Below, one piece after another: positions 48,180-60,386 of a DNA stretch of 64,000 nucleotides (positions within the stretch are counted from its first letter, which is position 1; each line of letters opens with the position of its first letter). Position numbers and translations under genes: made by a program. The notes below the pieces were generated by a model. The model searched no databases. It was given only the letters and a program-made list of their open reading frames with translations, and had not been told where the DNA came from. This DNA comes from Crossaster papposus (lineage: Eukaryota; Echinodermata; Asteroidea; Velatida; Solasteridae): positions 186,001 to 250,000 of the forward strand of contig JBAIAA010000701.1 in assembly GCA_037893245.1 (NCBI GenBank). Direction: 5' to 3'.

Positions 48180-50651
48180 CTTGCAGTTAAACCCTTTAGA
48201 TGGAATAAAATTAAGGACTATTAAAATAACACCAGTGTAAGGACACCTCAAGAAGTTTTATGTTTACATGATCAAATTTGGTTGCCATCACAGGGTTCCA
48301 GACTTGTAATCGAGTCATTCACATGCCACTTCACAAGTCAGTTCGGAAGTATAAAGAGGAACAATAACAAAGGCATGATTTTGTCAAAGTTCATTTCAAT
48401 AGCTTGTGAGTTGACCAGAGACTAAATAACTTGTGATTGACTTGAGTGACCTGTGGTGACTTGTGACTGCCTCAATTACAACTGTGCAGGGTTTCCACTG
48501 AAATCTGAAAATCAAATCCCATGACTTTTCCAGAATTACAATATGACAATTTCCATGGCATTTATTGTAATTTTGCAGAGAAATGTTGTTTGAAAATGAT
48601 ACTGATGAAAAGCTGATGTTGGGCTAATCATTTGTTCGCTTTTGAAAATGAGTTTTAATGAATAATGGCCTCCTCCTCCCCTTACAGCCATCCAATCCAC
48701 CCACTTTAATATATATCAACTATACCATCAGCAAAGAAAAGACTGTCCCAAAACAGAAGAACCCCCTTCAGAATGTCAAAGTAATTCATTTGATATAAAG
48801 GGGTCACTATGCGGTCATAGCTAGCTCTGGAGGCAAGGGGCGCCAACCCTTTCAGTGTTCCAGCTCTAGTAAACCTAAAGCCAAAGATAGGTCTGCGAGT
48901 ACAGTATAGAAAAATTGATGTATGTATTGGAAACTGGAAGACTGCCATAGCCACTACTAATACTATAGACTGGCAAGGATAATGGCCTATAAATTGATCA
49001 TTATTCCGATATCCCATCAAAAACGGCCCATCCAAAATAACCCTTTCGCAATCTTGATTTCCATGGTTTTTCCAAGACTTAACCAAAAATTCCCAATTTG
49101 TCATAGCTTGTCCATGACAACTTTTCTTTCCACTACTTTTCATGACCCATGGAAACCCTACATCAGACACTTCAAGTCTAAAATATGTCCAACGGCATAT
49201 ATGTGCAGGTCCAATTGGACCCTCTATTCTAAAGTAAACGGTAGAAAAAATGGGCCTATAATTTTAATTACATGGGAAAACAAAATTATCCATTGGAACT
49301 TAAAGGGGTCGCAACGAGAAAGGATTTATTCCCTGCCCCTTCTCTCTCTCTCTAACAAAACAATTGTGTTAGGCCCGATAGCATAGTACTATAAAAGCAG
49401 TACGCCTACCTTTGTAATTTGTTCTGGGTTTGTTTATTAACTGTTGAAGACCTCAATTACAGTATTTCTTAAATCTGGCTACAAATCCCAAATGGCCTTG
49501 AATATAATGTCTTTCTTACTGAGCAAAACTAGTCCCACCAAGGTCCAAGTGAAATGTTATAAAGTCCGACATTTTCCTGTTTATAGGCCTACTTAGGCTA
49601 AGCCTAAAGTTCTATACATTGAGTTTACCTACCCATTAAACAACAAATAACAAATTTGCTGGTAAATTTCTTTAGTTTTGGCATGATTTTTCGATTTTAG
49701 TGAAGTTGATGGGTAGGCCCTACCTAGCATCATAAGCATGAGTGGGGAAAATAAATGGTTTTGGTCTATCACTGTCAAAATTTGTCAACTTAATTATGCC
49801 TGCCCTTGGGTGGTTATACACTCAATCAGTCAGCCGATTAGTGTCCCAAATTTCCGGACCCCAGCTTTTTTTTTTATTATTTCGGCCTGACTAGGCTAGG
49901 CCTACCCTAGCGTTAAACTTTGTTAACGTTAAATTTCACGGCGATGAAATTGTTAAGAATGGACCAGCATGCAGCAAGCACACGACAGATAACGTTTGTC
50001 AACAGGGGGGCCCAATTTGGCAACACATTCGCGACATGATAATTATTGCACGACATGCATGAGGCCAGGAAAGTCGTGCGCCACGTTTAGTGTTTACAGA
50101 CGAGACCCAAAACCCAGCACGCACGTAAAATTAACAACACGTTACGTTACATCAAAAAGTTAATCGACATGACCTTTACTAGCTTTGTAGAAAAATCTGG
50201 AAACTAAATTCACCGGAATGAAGAGCGATTTCGATCAACTGCCAATGAAAATCCAAAACTCAGAACAATCTGTAGCGCTATAAACGCGAAATATCGGTGT
50301 GGCTAAGTCAAGATCACACACACCGAATAAATTAATTATGCACAGAACTGTCAGAAGAAATGTAAACAGTTGCCTTGGTTGTTTGTTGACGAATAGAACA
50401 TGGCGGATAAATACGTCATTCGAGTGACGCAACTAGTGTATACCATTTTTGTGTAGGGCTGTATGAACATATCCGACAAGGAAAGGAAAAATTGAAAACG
50501 AAATGCAATTCGTAAATAAACATAATAAAATAGAAGAACCAAAGCCAATTGTTTTAATTAATATCAAGGACAAAAAGTTGCAGAATTATTCTACCTACCG
50601 AGTGTAAAAATAGGAGTGTAGTAAAATTTTCAACGTACCTGCCCTCCTTCC

Positions 50652-50850
50652 TACTACAATGGTACGGCCAACATCTACCGTACCGCCGGCCGGCGCGGGT
50701 TGCACACTCGATCGTTCGATCGATCGAACGCGCTATACTATGTAAAACAAAAAGACAAGGAAAGGACGCGCCCACTAGCGCCCTCTAGAAACGCGTCGCG
50801 TTCTACTCGTACAGCGCGAGTGTTTACCCACCCACATCCGTGCATGTTTG
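50652..50850 (-). promoter_or_regulatory. CpG-rich promoter-like region, unit 4
   Basis: Same island, donor at 50639. Candidate promoter for the kinase of unit 3 (start 48179). Confidence 0.35.
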
Positions 50851-52979
50851 TAAACATCGCTCGCTTTCGGCTATTTTTAAGCTGCACTGCGATTACTTTC
50901 CAAGCAAAATGGCATAACAAGCTGCCTCAATTTTTATGAAATTCAAACATTTCCGTTGGAATTTAACAAAAATTGGTCCCCACAATTTAGATTCAGACTT
51001 GTGACAAATTAAAAAATCGTACGATTCATGGCACGTGTGAGAGAACATCGGATTAATAATAACGCGTGTGTGGGGAGTACATTGGAGCTATTCGTTAAAA
51101 TGTAAACAAATCTGAACGGAGCATTAAGAAACTCACACAATTATTTAAAAAATGGCAAGATTTACAATGATGGCAAAATGGACCAAACGACCTGGGGTGA
51201 GAGAAAATGTTAGAAGACGGAACACTGAAATCAATAAAACAATCTCTGAACAGAGCATTAAGAAGACCACACATTCAACAAATAAATAACAAATGGACCA
51301 ATAAAACGACCTGGGGAGAAAGAAAAGGGAAAAAGACGAGACACTGAAATTAATATTAACTGACATCCCTATTTGAACAGAGCATTAAAGAATTAGACCA
51401 CACATTCAACAAATAAATAACAAATGGCACGATTGACAATAATGGCAAAAAGGACCAATAAAACGACCTGGGAAGTGGATACAAAATTAAAAAAGACAGA
51501 ACACTGAAATCAATTTAGAATTAGGCTATTTTTACAGAACATTAAAGAAGACCACACATTCAATAAATAAATAAATGGCAGGATTGACTTTGGCAAAAAA
51601 AAGACACACATTTACCCTGGTGACCTCCTCCTATCCCTTGCAATAATGAAGTGTATTTCACTGCTAATATTAATAGGAAAACCGATTATTCATACAGAAA
51701 CGCAACACTGGTAAAATAAAACACGGAATGAACATGCGAGTACTTTTTATTTTACTGTATTTTATTTCAAACCCAGTTGTGACTTATTAAAAGGGAAATG
51801 CACTTGGTACATTTGCAAAAGGGCTAGAGAAAAAATGGTTTCCAATGTTATAGACCAGTCACATATCCACTATATAAGCCAACAAATTGTTTCCCACTAT
51901 GAAAAGCAAATGCAGATTTTGTTTGGACTTTTCTTCCGCAAAACTGCTCAGGATTAATATGTTTTAATACATCATTTATTTATTGCAATTACCAACGTGA
52001 GTTGTGTAAACTCTAGTGACAATGTAAAGTGACGAGAGGTAACTGAAAGGAAATGAATGGCATAACAAGTAACGACCGTTTTGATTTGAAAGGAATTTTG
52101 CTTCTCATCGTTCTTATACTTTCCTATATTAAAAAATCACCAATTCGATTGCTTTTATAATCAATTTCCAATCTGATTTACTATTTCAAGCACAGGATTT
52201 TCGGGATTTTTCTATTTGTCAGGATTAAGTATTACATGTACACAGAATAAAGATGGTTTTGTTTCATGGTGGGAGGGGTTGTTTCATGTTGGGGGGGGGG
52301 GGGGGGGGTTCATATTGGGGGAGGGGGGGAGGGGTTGTTTCATGGTGGGGGTTGTTGTTTCATGGTGGGGGGGGGTTGTTTCATGGTGGGAGGGGGGTTG
52401 TTTCATGGTGGGGGTTATGGGGGGGGGGGGGGTTATGGTAGGGGGTGGGGGGGGATTTCATGTTGGGGGGCGGTTCATATTGGGGGAGGGGGGGAGGGGT
52501 TGTTTCATGGTGGGGGGGGGGGGGTGTTTCATGGTGGGGGAGATTTTTGTTCTTCATACCGGTAAATGCATCAGACAAGAAGACACCGCTAACTGCTGGA
52601 GGAGACCTGCTGCTGAAAAGGCAAGGAAAAGGTCTTGGAGCAACGGACTGGGCCTGCATGATGTTTTTATTTGGACTGATAAATGTAATTGCGCTTGCTG
52701 ATAATCAGTTTGGTGAAATTGAGATGTGGTCATTTAGCAACAGAAACTGATACAAATTGAACCATGTCGAGTAGTGTAACCACATTTGGAGCATTAAATC
52801 TGCTTATTTTGTTCACCAAACTCGCAAGCTGCATGAGCACAAACACTGGAAAAGGGAAGGTAAAAGATACTCTTGAGGTGCAGAGGCTGCTGGGATTTGT
52901 TTCTACAGTACTGCTCTAAAAAGGTAGTTCTAACTTCCAGTATCTTGTCTCTTACCTCACCCTGCATTCAAATTATATC

Positions 52980-54902
52980 CTACTTCCAGTGTTTGGACAT
53001 CTTCTTACAAATATCCGCCATTGTTGGACGCCTTCTAAAATCAACATTCTGGCATTTTTTTCCAACTTGCCGCAATCGTCGAATTCCTGCTGCCTTTCCG
53101 ATGTTGATTAGCAGGTCTCCCAATGCATAAATTTCAGCAGGCTTGTTGAAGGGCGAGTCCCCCTCCATAACCTCTGGAGCCATCTGGGGACACTCCAGGT
53201 ACATCTGGTTGATGAGATGCTCTGGAATACGGAGCCAGGGACCAGCCACCTCAAGACATGCATTGCCAAGATCAATAATCTTGGCAAGCCATCTTGTCTT
53301 CTTGCCCTCATTTGCTTTATACACAAGTATGTTGTCTGGTTTAATGTCACAGTGCACATATTCGTTGTTGTGCATGTGCAGCAAGCCCTCGCACACACGC
53401 CGTACAACACGCAGCCAGTTCTTGCGGGAGAGTGCTCCCGGGGTGCCACTCCAGTCCAGAGCATCCTGTAGAGTTGTTACCGACAGGGTGTTCTTATCGC
53501 CCACAAACTCATACAGCATCGTCCGGAGGGGCCGCTGTTCCAACACACCGTACAGCTTGGGGAACGAGGGGTGCTCTCCAATGGCTGCCACAGCTATAAT
53601 CTCCTGCCAAAGTGGTCCCTCCGAATCCTGTGCCTGCAGAACCTTGGCTGCAGCTACAGTGTCATCAGGCAAACGGACTGCAGTCACCTGAGCAAACGCC
53701 CCCTCTCCCACCATTCCACGGCACTGTCCATAGCGGTCGACCACAGCAGGCTTGATATGTCTGCAACTATACATCCTGCACCCAAGATGAGGATGGTAGA
53801 CAATCTCCACAGTGGCGGGTTTAGGAACAGCTCCTGGTGAGAGAGGCACTACTGGTGAGAAAGGTGCTTCCTGTGATGGAGCGCCCGGAGCTGACGGAGG
53901 GGCAACCTGTGACAGAGGGGCTACCTGTGACGGCGAGACGACCTGTGACGGCGGGGCTGCGTGTGACGGCGGGGCTGCCTGTGACGGCGGGGCTGCCTGT
54001 GAGGGCGGGACTACCTGTGACGGCGGGACTACCTGTGACGGCGGGACTACCTGTGACGTCGGGACTACCTGTGACGGCGGGACTACCTGTGACGGCGGGG
54101 CGGCCTGTGACGGCGAGGCTGCCTGTGACGGCGAGGCTGCCTGTGACGGCGGGACTACCTGTGAGGGCGGGACTGCCTGTGAGGGCGGGGCGGCCTGTGA
54201 CGGCGAGGCTGCCTGTGACGGCGGGACTGCATGTGAGGGCGGGACTACCTGTGAGGGCGGGACTACCTGTGACGGAGAGACTGCCTGTGACGGCGGAGCT
54301 GCCTGTGACAGCGGGGGTTGCAGTGGAGTAGGGGCGTCCGGTGATGGATGGGCTGGTGGTGAGGGAGTTGCTAATGGCGACCCAGGGGCTGCTGTAAATG
54401 GAGGGGATGCTGGCGACCCAGGGGCTGCTGATGACCCAGGGGCTGCTGATGACCCAGGAGCTGCTGATGACCCATGGGCTGCTGATGACCCAGCGGCTGC
54501 CGATGAACTAGGGACTGCTGCCGATGGTGACCCGGTGGATTTTGCCGACACAGGGGCTGCACCTCTTTTCTTTCTATGAATGACATATTCCAGAATGAAA
54601 TGTTAAATAGTTTCAACTGTCAAATATTTTAGATTGATTCAGAATCAAGATATTTTGTCTTAATATTTTAAGTGTCCACTGCCTTTTGTTCTATAGAGGA
54701 AACTGTTGACTAACTTGTCAAACATACTTTGTGTCTTGCGGTACGTCTTACATTTTTTGTCAGGTTAAAGATTTTCTTTTCAAAATGAAGGGTTTTGAAC
54801 CAATACATTCACAAATAAACAAGTAATTTATGTCAAAGGCATGCCCACTTACTTTTTATGGTAGAATATCGCACGTAGGGTTCTCCTCAGTCTTCCAGGC
54901 AT
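52980..54902 (-). CDS. Pro/Ser-rich protein kinase, array copy 4
   Basis: Same gene: exon 1 at 54853-54902, exon 2 at 52980-54573, 547 residues, motifs intact. One private change, His92 for Pro in the low-complexity part. The DIRS-like insertion begins about 1.9 kb upstream of its ATG and may separate it from its promoter in unit 5. Confidence 0.85.
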
Positions 54903-56917
54903 CTTGCAGTTAAACCCTTTAGATGGAATAAAATTAAGGACTATTAAAATAACACCAGTGTAAGGACACCTCAAGAAGTTTTATGTTTACATGATCAAAT
55001 TTGGTTGCCATCACAGGGTTCCAGACTTGTAATCGAGTCATTCACATGCCACTTCACAAGTCAGTTCGGAAGTATAAAGAGGAACAATAACAAAGGCATG
55101 ATTTTGTCAAAGTTCATTTCAATAGCTTGTGAGTTGACCAGAGACTAAATAACTTGTGATTGACTTGAGTGACCTGTGGTGACTTGTGACTGCCTCAATT
55201 ACAACTGTGCAGGGTTTCCACTGAAATCTGAAAATCAAATCCCATGACTTTTCCAGAATTACAATATGACAATTTCCATGGCATTTATTGTAATTTTGCA
55301 GAGAAATGTTGTTTGAAAATGATACTGATGAAAAGCTGATGTTGGGCTAATCATTTGTTCGCTTTTGAAAATGAGTTTTAATGAATAATGGCCTCCTCCT
55401 CCCCTTACAGCCATCCAATCCACCCACTTTAATATATATCAACTATACCATCAGCAAAGAAAAGACTGTCCCAAAACAGAAGAACCCCCTTCAGAATGTC
55501 AAAGTAATTCATTTGATATAAAGGGGTCACTATGCGGTCATAGCTAGCTCTGGAGGCAAGGGGCGCCAACCCTTTCAGTGTTCCAGCTCTAGTAAACCTA
55601 AAGCCAAAGATAGGTCTGCGAGTACAGTATAGAAAAATTGATGTATGTATTGGAAACTGGAAGACTGCCATAGCCACTACTAATACTATAGACTGGCAAG
55701 GATAATGGCCTATAAATTGATCATTATTCCGATATCCCATCAAAAACGGCCCATCCAAAATAACCCTTTCGCAATCTTGATTTCCATGGTTTTTCCAAGA
55801 CTTAACCAAAAATTCCCAATTTGTCATAGCTTGTCCATGACAACTTTTCTTTCCACTACTTTTCATGACCCATGGAAACCCTACATCAGACACTTCAAGT
55901 CTAAAATATGTCCAACGGCATATATGTGCAGGTCCAATTGGACCCTCTATTCTAAAGTAAACGGTAGAAAAAATGGGCCTATAATTTTAATTACATGGGA
56001 AAACAAAATTATCCATTGGAACTTAAAGGGGTCGCAACGAGAAAGGATTTATTCCCTGCCCCTTCTCTCTCTCTCTAACAAAACAATTGTGTTAGGCCCG
56101 ATAGCATAGTACTATAAAAGCAGTACGCCTACCTTTGTAATTTGTTCTGGGTTTGTTTATTAACTGTTGAAGACCTCAATTACAGTATTTCTTAAATCTG
56201 GCTACAAATCCCAAATGGCCTTGAATATAATGTCTTTCTTACTGAGCCAAACTAGTCCCACCAAGGCCCAAGTGAAATGTTATAAAGTCCGACATTTTCC
56301 TGTTTATAGGCCTACTTAGGCTAAGCCTAAAGTTCTATACATTGAGTTTACCTACCCATTAAACAACAAATAACAAATTTGCTGGTAAATTTCTTTAGTT
56401 TTGGCATGATTTTTCGATTTTAGTGAAGTTGATGGGTAGGCCCTACCTAGCATCATAAGCATGAGTGGGGAAAATAAATGGTTTTGGTCTATCACTGTCA
56501 AAATTTGTCAACTTAATTATGCCTGCCCTTGGGTGGTTATACACTCAATCAGTCAGCCGATTAGTGTCCCAAATTTCCGGACCCCAGCTTTTTTTTTTAT
56601 TATTTCGGCCTGACTAGGCTAGGCCTACCCTAGCGTTAAACTTTGTTAACGTTAAATTTCACGGCGATGAAATTGTTAAGAATGAACCAGCATGCAGCAA
56701 GCACACGACAGATAACGTTTGTCAACAGGGGGCCCAATTTGGCAACACATTCGCGACATGATAATTATTGCACGACATGCATGAGGCCAGGAAAGTCGTG
56801 CGCCACGTTTAGTGTTTACAGGCGAGACCCAAAACCCAGCACGCACGTAAAATTAATGATTATGCAAGGGTAATTACCTGAAGTATAATCGTGATTATAC
56901 AAGTCCTCTGGAGGTGA

Positions 56918-57021
56918 GAATCAATAGGCGTTCTACTCTGACTACCGGCGGAGCACCAGGCTTTAAAACTTATGACCTCCACTTCCTGTCCTGACCTCTG
57001 AACTCCGACCTCTTCTCATAA
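56918..57021. repeat. DIRS-like left inverted terminal repeat
   Basis: 104 bp from GAATCAATAGGCG to CTTCTCATAA, identical in reverse complement to 62017-62120. The 61 bp outside it (56857-56917) are unique to this end and recur in the internal complementary region. Confidence 0.95.
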
Positions 57022-57374
57022 GGCCCTGTTCTTAAGGGGAGGGTCACTCAACACTCACTAGTGACAACTACAGGGTGGGTAAAATTCTTCAAACTCGAAG
57101 AGTAAGTCAAATATATACATGTAGAGGTTAAAACCTCAACTACTAAAATTGTTACAAAACTTGTAACTCAAAGTAAACACTTAAAAACCAACAGGTATAG
57201 CAAGGATAAAACATGCCTAAAAAAGGAAGAACATGTTAACAACATCTCAACATAATTATATACACTGAATATCTTACTGGTATCCACAAACAAACTCAAA
57301 TGTGAATCATTTGAGGGTGAGAATCAAGGGCTTGGGATACTGACAAGTACAATCACTTGAGTTACTGGGTGGGA

Positions 57375-57484
57375 ATTGATTCTCACCTCCAGAGGACTTG
57401 TATAATCACGATTATACTTCAGGTAATTACCCTTGCATAATCATTAATTATACAGCGTCCTCTTACGGCTCGAATCAATAGGCG
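57375..57484. repeat. DIRS-like internal complementary region
   Basis: 57375-57449 is the exact complement of the left end 56851-56925, and 57444-57484 the exact complement of the right end 62108-62148. The two parts overlap in TTAATT, so the region shows the joined ends as they would meet in a circle. It overlaps the 3' end of the recombinase frame. Confidence 0.95.
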
Positions 57485-58355
57485 ACTTTGAAGTCACCCC
57501 ACGTAGCACAGCCTTTGCAACCACTGAGGTTGCTGTAGGCCTATGGTAAAACTGACTGAAAGTTGAATTAGAAGCCCAACCAGCAGTTTCTAAAATATCC
57601 CTTAAGGCTACACCCAATTTGTGAGAACACGATGCTGCTGCACCTCTTGTTGAATGTGCCTTAAATCGATCTGTATCTATGCCCGTTACGCTAAGCATTT
57701 CAACCATCCACCGACTTATCGTTGAAGAAACCACTTTCTTATGGGGTTTCATGTGGCTGATAAACAATTGAGTCTCAGTACCTCGTAATGCCCTAGTTCG
57801 TGCCAAATATTTCGTGATGGCATACACTGGGCAAATCTGTTGTTCTTCATATGATTCTATGATCACACTTTTAATATTATTACCTGGCCGGTTCTGCTTA
57901 TGTAACTTTGTTGGAATGAACCTCAATCCACTTTGAGAAACACACAAATCCCTGATGTCAATGTGCACCAAAGATGACACTCTTCCCAGTGTTACTAGTC
58001 CCAAAAGCAACACAGATTTGAGAGAAAGCAACTTTAACGACAGACTGTCATTTGGTGGTAGCTTCTTGATGTATTGCAACACTTGGTCCACCTCCCAAGT
58101 CAAAGCATACTTTGGCCTCGGTGGATTTCGATTAAAAAAACCTTTCATCAATTTGCAAACATCAGCTGACTGCCCTACCGGTCTACCCTCTATAGGTTGG
58201 TGATACAGGGAAATAGCCGATCTGTAGACCCCAAGAGATCTGTAACTTAAACCTTTGTCCTTCTCACATGTTACTAAGAACTCCACAATTTCAGTTATAG
58301 GTGCTGAAACTGGATCACAAAGTCCCCTTCTATCACACCAGCTACACCAAGCTTT
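57444..58355 (-). CDS. DIRS tyrosine recombinase, N-terminal part in another frame
   Basis: It integrates the circular DNA copy by site-specific recombination. Counting from the GTG at 58286 (280 codons), the catalytic set is complete: Arg102, His211-Ser-Thr-Arg214, Trp237 and nucleophile Tyr247. There is no ATG at 58286. The frame is open back to the RT stop at 58356, and conserved-looking sequence (WCSWCDRRGLCDP) lies in this upstream part. The expected start of the core-binding domain (STHKQYQSALK) lies in the -1 frame, overlapping the RT end and stopping at 58342. So a one-base frame change near 58345-58352 separates the two parts; it may be a mutation, a sequencing error or a programmed shift. 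The stop TAA (57444-57446) lies inside the crossover core. Confidence 0.85.
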   Translation of the reverse strand, partial: KAWCSWCDRRGLCDPVSAPITEIVEFLVTCEKDKGLSYRSLGVYRSAISLYHQPIEGRPVGQSADVCKLMKGFFNRNPPRPKYALTWEVDQVLQYIKKLPPNDSLSLKLLSLKSVLLLGLVTLGRVSSLVHIDIRDLCVSQSGLRFIPTKLHKQNRPGNNIKSVIIESYEEQQICPVYAITKYLARTRALRGTETQLFISHMKPHKKVVSSTISRWMVEMLSVTGIDTDRFKAHSTRGAAASCSHKLGVALRDILETAGWASNSTFSQFYHRPTATSVVAKAVLRGVTSKSPIDSSRKRTLYN

Positions 58356-60386
58356 TCAATGCTGATTGATACTGTTTGTGAGTTGATGCTCTACAACTGT
58401 CGAGCCTGACTTGCGAAACCTCCTGCGAAAAACCTTTCGCTGTAAACTGTTTCCGCAAAGCAGCCACGCCGCTAGATGAAGGGAACTGCTCAATGGGTGG
58501 GGCTGGCCTGAATGGGGTTGAGCTAGACTGTCCTCCCACTGAGGAAGCAGGATTGGTTGTGTTATGGCTAATTCTAGTAACATGGGGTACCATATCTGTG
58601 TTGTCCATGTTGGCGCTACTACAAGAATTGTTGTTTTGTCCATCTCTACCTTTCTCAACACTTGTGCCAAGAGACAAAAGGGCGGAAATGCATATGCTTG
58701 TTCGTTCGTCCAACTCATTGAGAAAGCGTCTACCGCTACTGCCCCTGGATCTGGCTTCCACGCCACATACCGAGGAATCTGATGGTTTAGTCTGGAGGCA
58801 AAAAGGTCTATTGTTGGATGGTACTGTAGATGTCGGCACAGCTGTGCGAAAATCTGGGGATGTAACATCCACTCCAGCCTGTCTACAAACACTCGTGACT
58901 GGTAATCTGCTATGCAATTGTCTATCCCTGGGACGTGGTATGCAGTAAGTATGATCTCTCGTTTCATAGACCATTTCCACATTTTGATCGCTAGGTGGGA
59001 GAGGCTGGAGGTATGGGTCCCTCCTTTGTGCTTGATGTATGCTATTGCTGTAGAATTGTCTAGACGCATCATTATATGACAATTCTTCCTGTCCACTGCA
59101 AAGGTTTGAAGGGCGAGGAAAGCTGCCAGTAATTCCAGATAATTTATGTGGTGCTCTTTTTCGGTTAGAGACCACCGTCCCCCTGTCTCGATCAACCCAC
59201 AGTGGGCACCCCACCCCTGGGTTGACGCATCTGATGTTATTGTTATTTCTGGATTTGGTAACCTCATTGGTTTCCCGTTCCACTGATGGAGGCATTGAGC
59301 CCACCACTGAAGCTCCTGAAAGCTCGTTTCTGACAAGGTAACCAGACTCTGGTAGGTAGGGTCCTTTTGGACAATCGGAATTAAATCTGTCTGTAACGCC
59401 CTGAAAAATACCGGTGCCGGAACTACATCTTCGGCTGTTGCATTCATCTTCCCCAGTATGCTGGCCAACGCCTCTGCAGTTATTTGGGGCTTCTTTAAAG
59501 TTTGTTTGCACAGAAGTTCTAACCGTTTTACCTTTTCTTCCGGGAGACTCAGTGTCATACTGCATGAGTCTATCATGTGTCCTAGAAAACAAATCTTGTG
59601 GCATGGTATCAATTGAGATTTCTCCCAATTCACTAACAGACCCAGTTTCTCGAACAACTGTAGAATGTATTGTTTCTGGGACTGACAATCTTCTTCGGAC
59701 TGAGCCATCAAGAGAAGGTCGTCTAGATAAATAATCACTTTCATTGATCTCTGTCGTAAATGAGAAATGACTGGCTTCATCATTTTCGTGAATAGTCGAG
59801 GAGCCGATTTCAACCCGAATGGGAGTACTTGAAACTCCATTATTTTGTCCTCCCATTCGAACCTCAGAAATTTCTTGTCTTCGGACCCAATTGAGATCAT
59901 GAAATAGGCATCCTTTAGATCGATGGAGACCATCCAATCGTCTTTCTGAATCAACTGTTTTATCATGCTCATTGATTCCATTTTGAAGTGTTCGGACTTG
60001 ACGAACCGATTGAGCCGTTTCAAATTGAAAACGGGTCGAAATCCCCCTGATTTCTTGGGTATGACAAAGATCGTGGAGATGAATTGATCGGGTCGATGCT
60101 CCACTTGTCTTATTGCTCCTTTTTCCAACATATTTGCTATTTCTTTTTGAGTTAACAGACGTTGTTTCTCGTTCATGTGAAACTGTTTTGGCACTTTTAT
60201 TTGCCATGGTTGGTATACCCACTCGATTCGGTAACCTACTACAGATTGAAGAATAAAAGGATCGTTGGTCATCTTTGCCCATTCGGAAAGATAATTTGTT
60301 ATCCTGCCTGCATAGTGACGCCCATAGTAGTTTACCGAATCGGGCTCTTGTTGTTGTCTGTTGGTGTCTGGAGGCTTGACATCTAG
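58356..60386 (-). CDS. DIRS reverse transcriptase / RNase H / methyltransferase-like
   Basis: Copies element RNA into DNA. Numbering from the ATG at 60272 (638 residues): RT with IDLKDAY (Asp118), LPFGLKSAP (150-158) and YLDD (182-185); RNase H with Asp348, Glu380, Asp405 and Asp456. The region 489-565 resembles the Dam-like methyltransferase described in DIRS elements (DLFASRLN 489-496), but reads FPPF (529-532) where active enzymes have an (N/D)PP(Y/F/W) motif. The frame is open upstream of this ATG to the gag end and carries DIRS-like sequence there (YYGRHYAGRITNYLSEW), so translation probably enters by -1 frameshifting at 60386-60401. No internal stop. Confidence 0.9.
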   Translation of the reverse strand, partial: LDVKPPDTNRQQQEPDSVNYYGRHYAGRITNYLSEWAKMTNDPFILQSVVGYRIEWVYQPWQIKVPKQFHMNEKQRLLTQKEIANMLEKGAIRQVEHRPDQFISTIFVIPKKSGGFRPVFNLKRLNRFVKSEHFKMESMSMIKQLIQKDDWMVSIDLKDAYFMISIGSEDKKFLRFEWEDKIMEFQVLPFGLKSAPRLFTKMMKPVISHLRQRSMKVIIYLDDLLLMAQSEEDCQSQKQYILQLFEKLGLLVNWEKSQLIPCHKICFLGHMIDSCSMTLSLPEEKVKRLELLCKQTLKKPQITAEALASILGKMNATAEDVVPAPVFFRALQTDLIPIVQKDPTYQSLVTLSETSFQELQWWAQCLHQWNGKPMRLPNPEITITSDASTQGWGAHCGLIETGGRWSLTEKEHHINYLELLAAFLALQTFAVDRKNCHIMMRLDNSTAIAYIKHKGGTHTSSLSHLAIKMWKWSMKREIILTAYHVPGIDNCIADYQSRVFVDRLEWMLHPQIFAQLCRHLQYHPTIDLFASRLNHQIPRYVAWKPDPGAVAVDAFSMSWTNEQAYAFPPFCLLAQVLRKVEMDKTTILVVAPTWTTQIWYPMLLELAITQPILLPQWEDSLAQPHSGQPHPLSSSLHLAAWLLCGNSLQRKVFRRRFRKSGSTVVEHQLTNSINQH

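Larger units (their letters stand above)
43422..50146. repeat. Array unit 3 (6.7 kb)
   Basis: Same start motif and order of parts as unit 2, 6725 bp long. Single-base differences and a shorter poly-G block separate it from its neighbours, which argues against one copy being assembled twice. Confidence 0.97.

Noticed and set aside
36687-50146. The array as an assembly duplication artefact
   Set aside because: Units carry private substitutions, different G-run lengths and an insertion in only one copy. Exact copy number still needs long reads.
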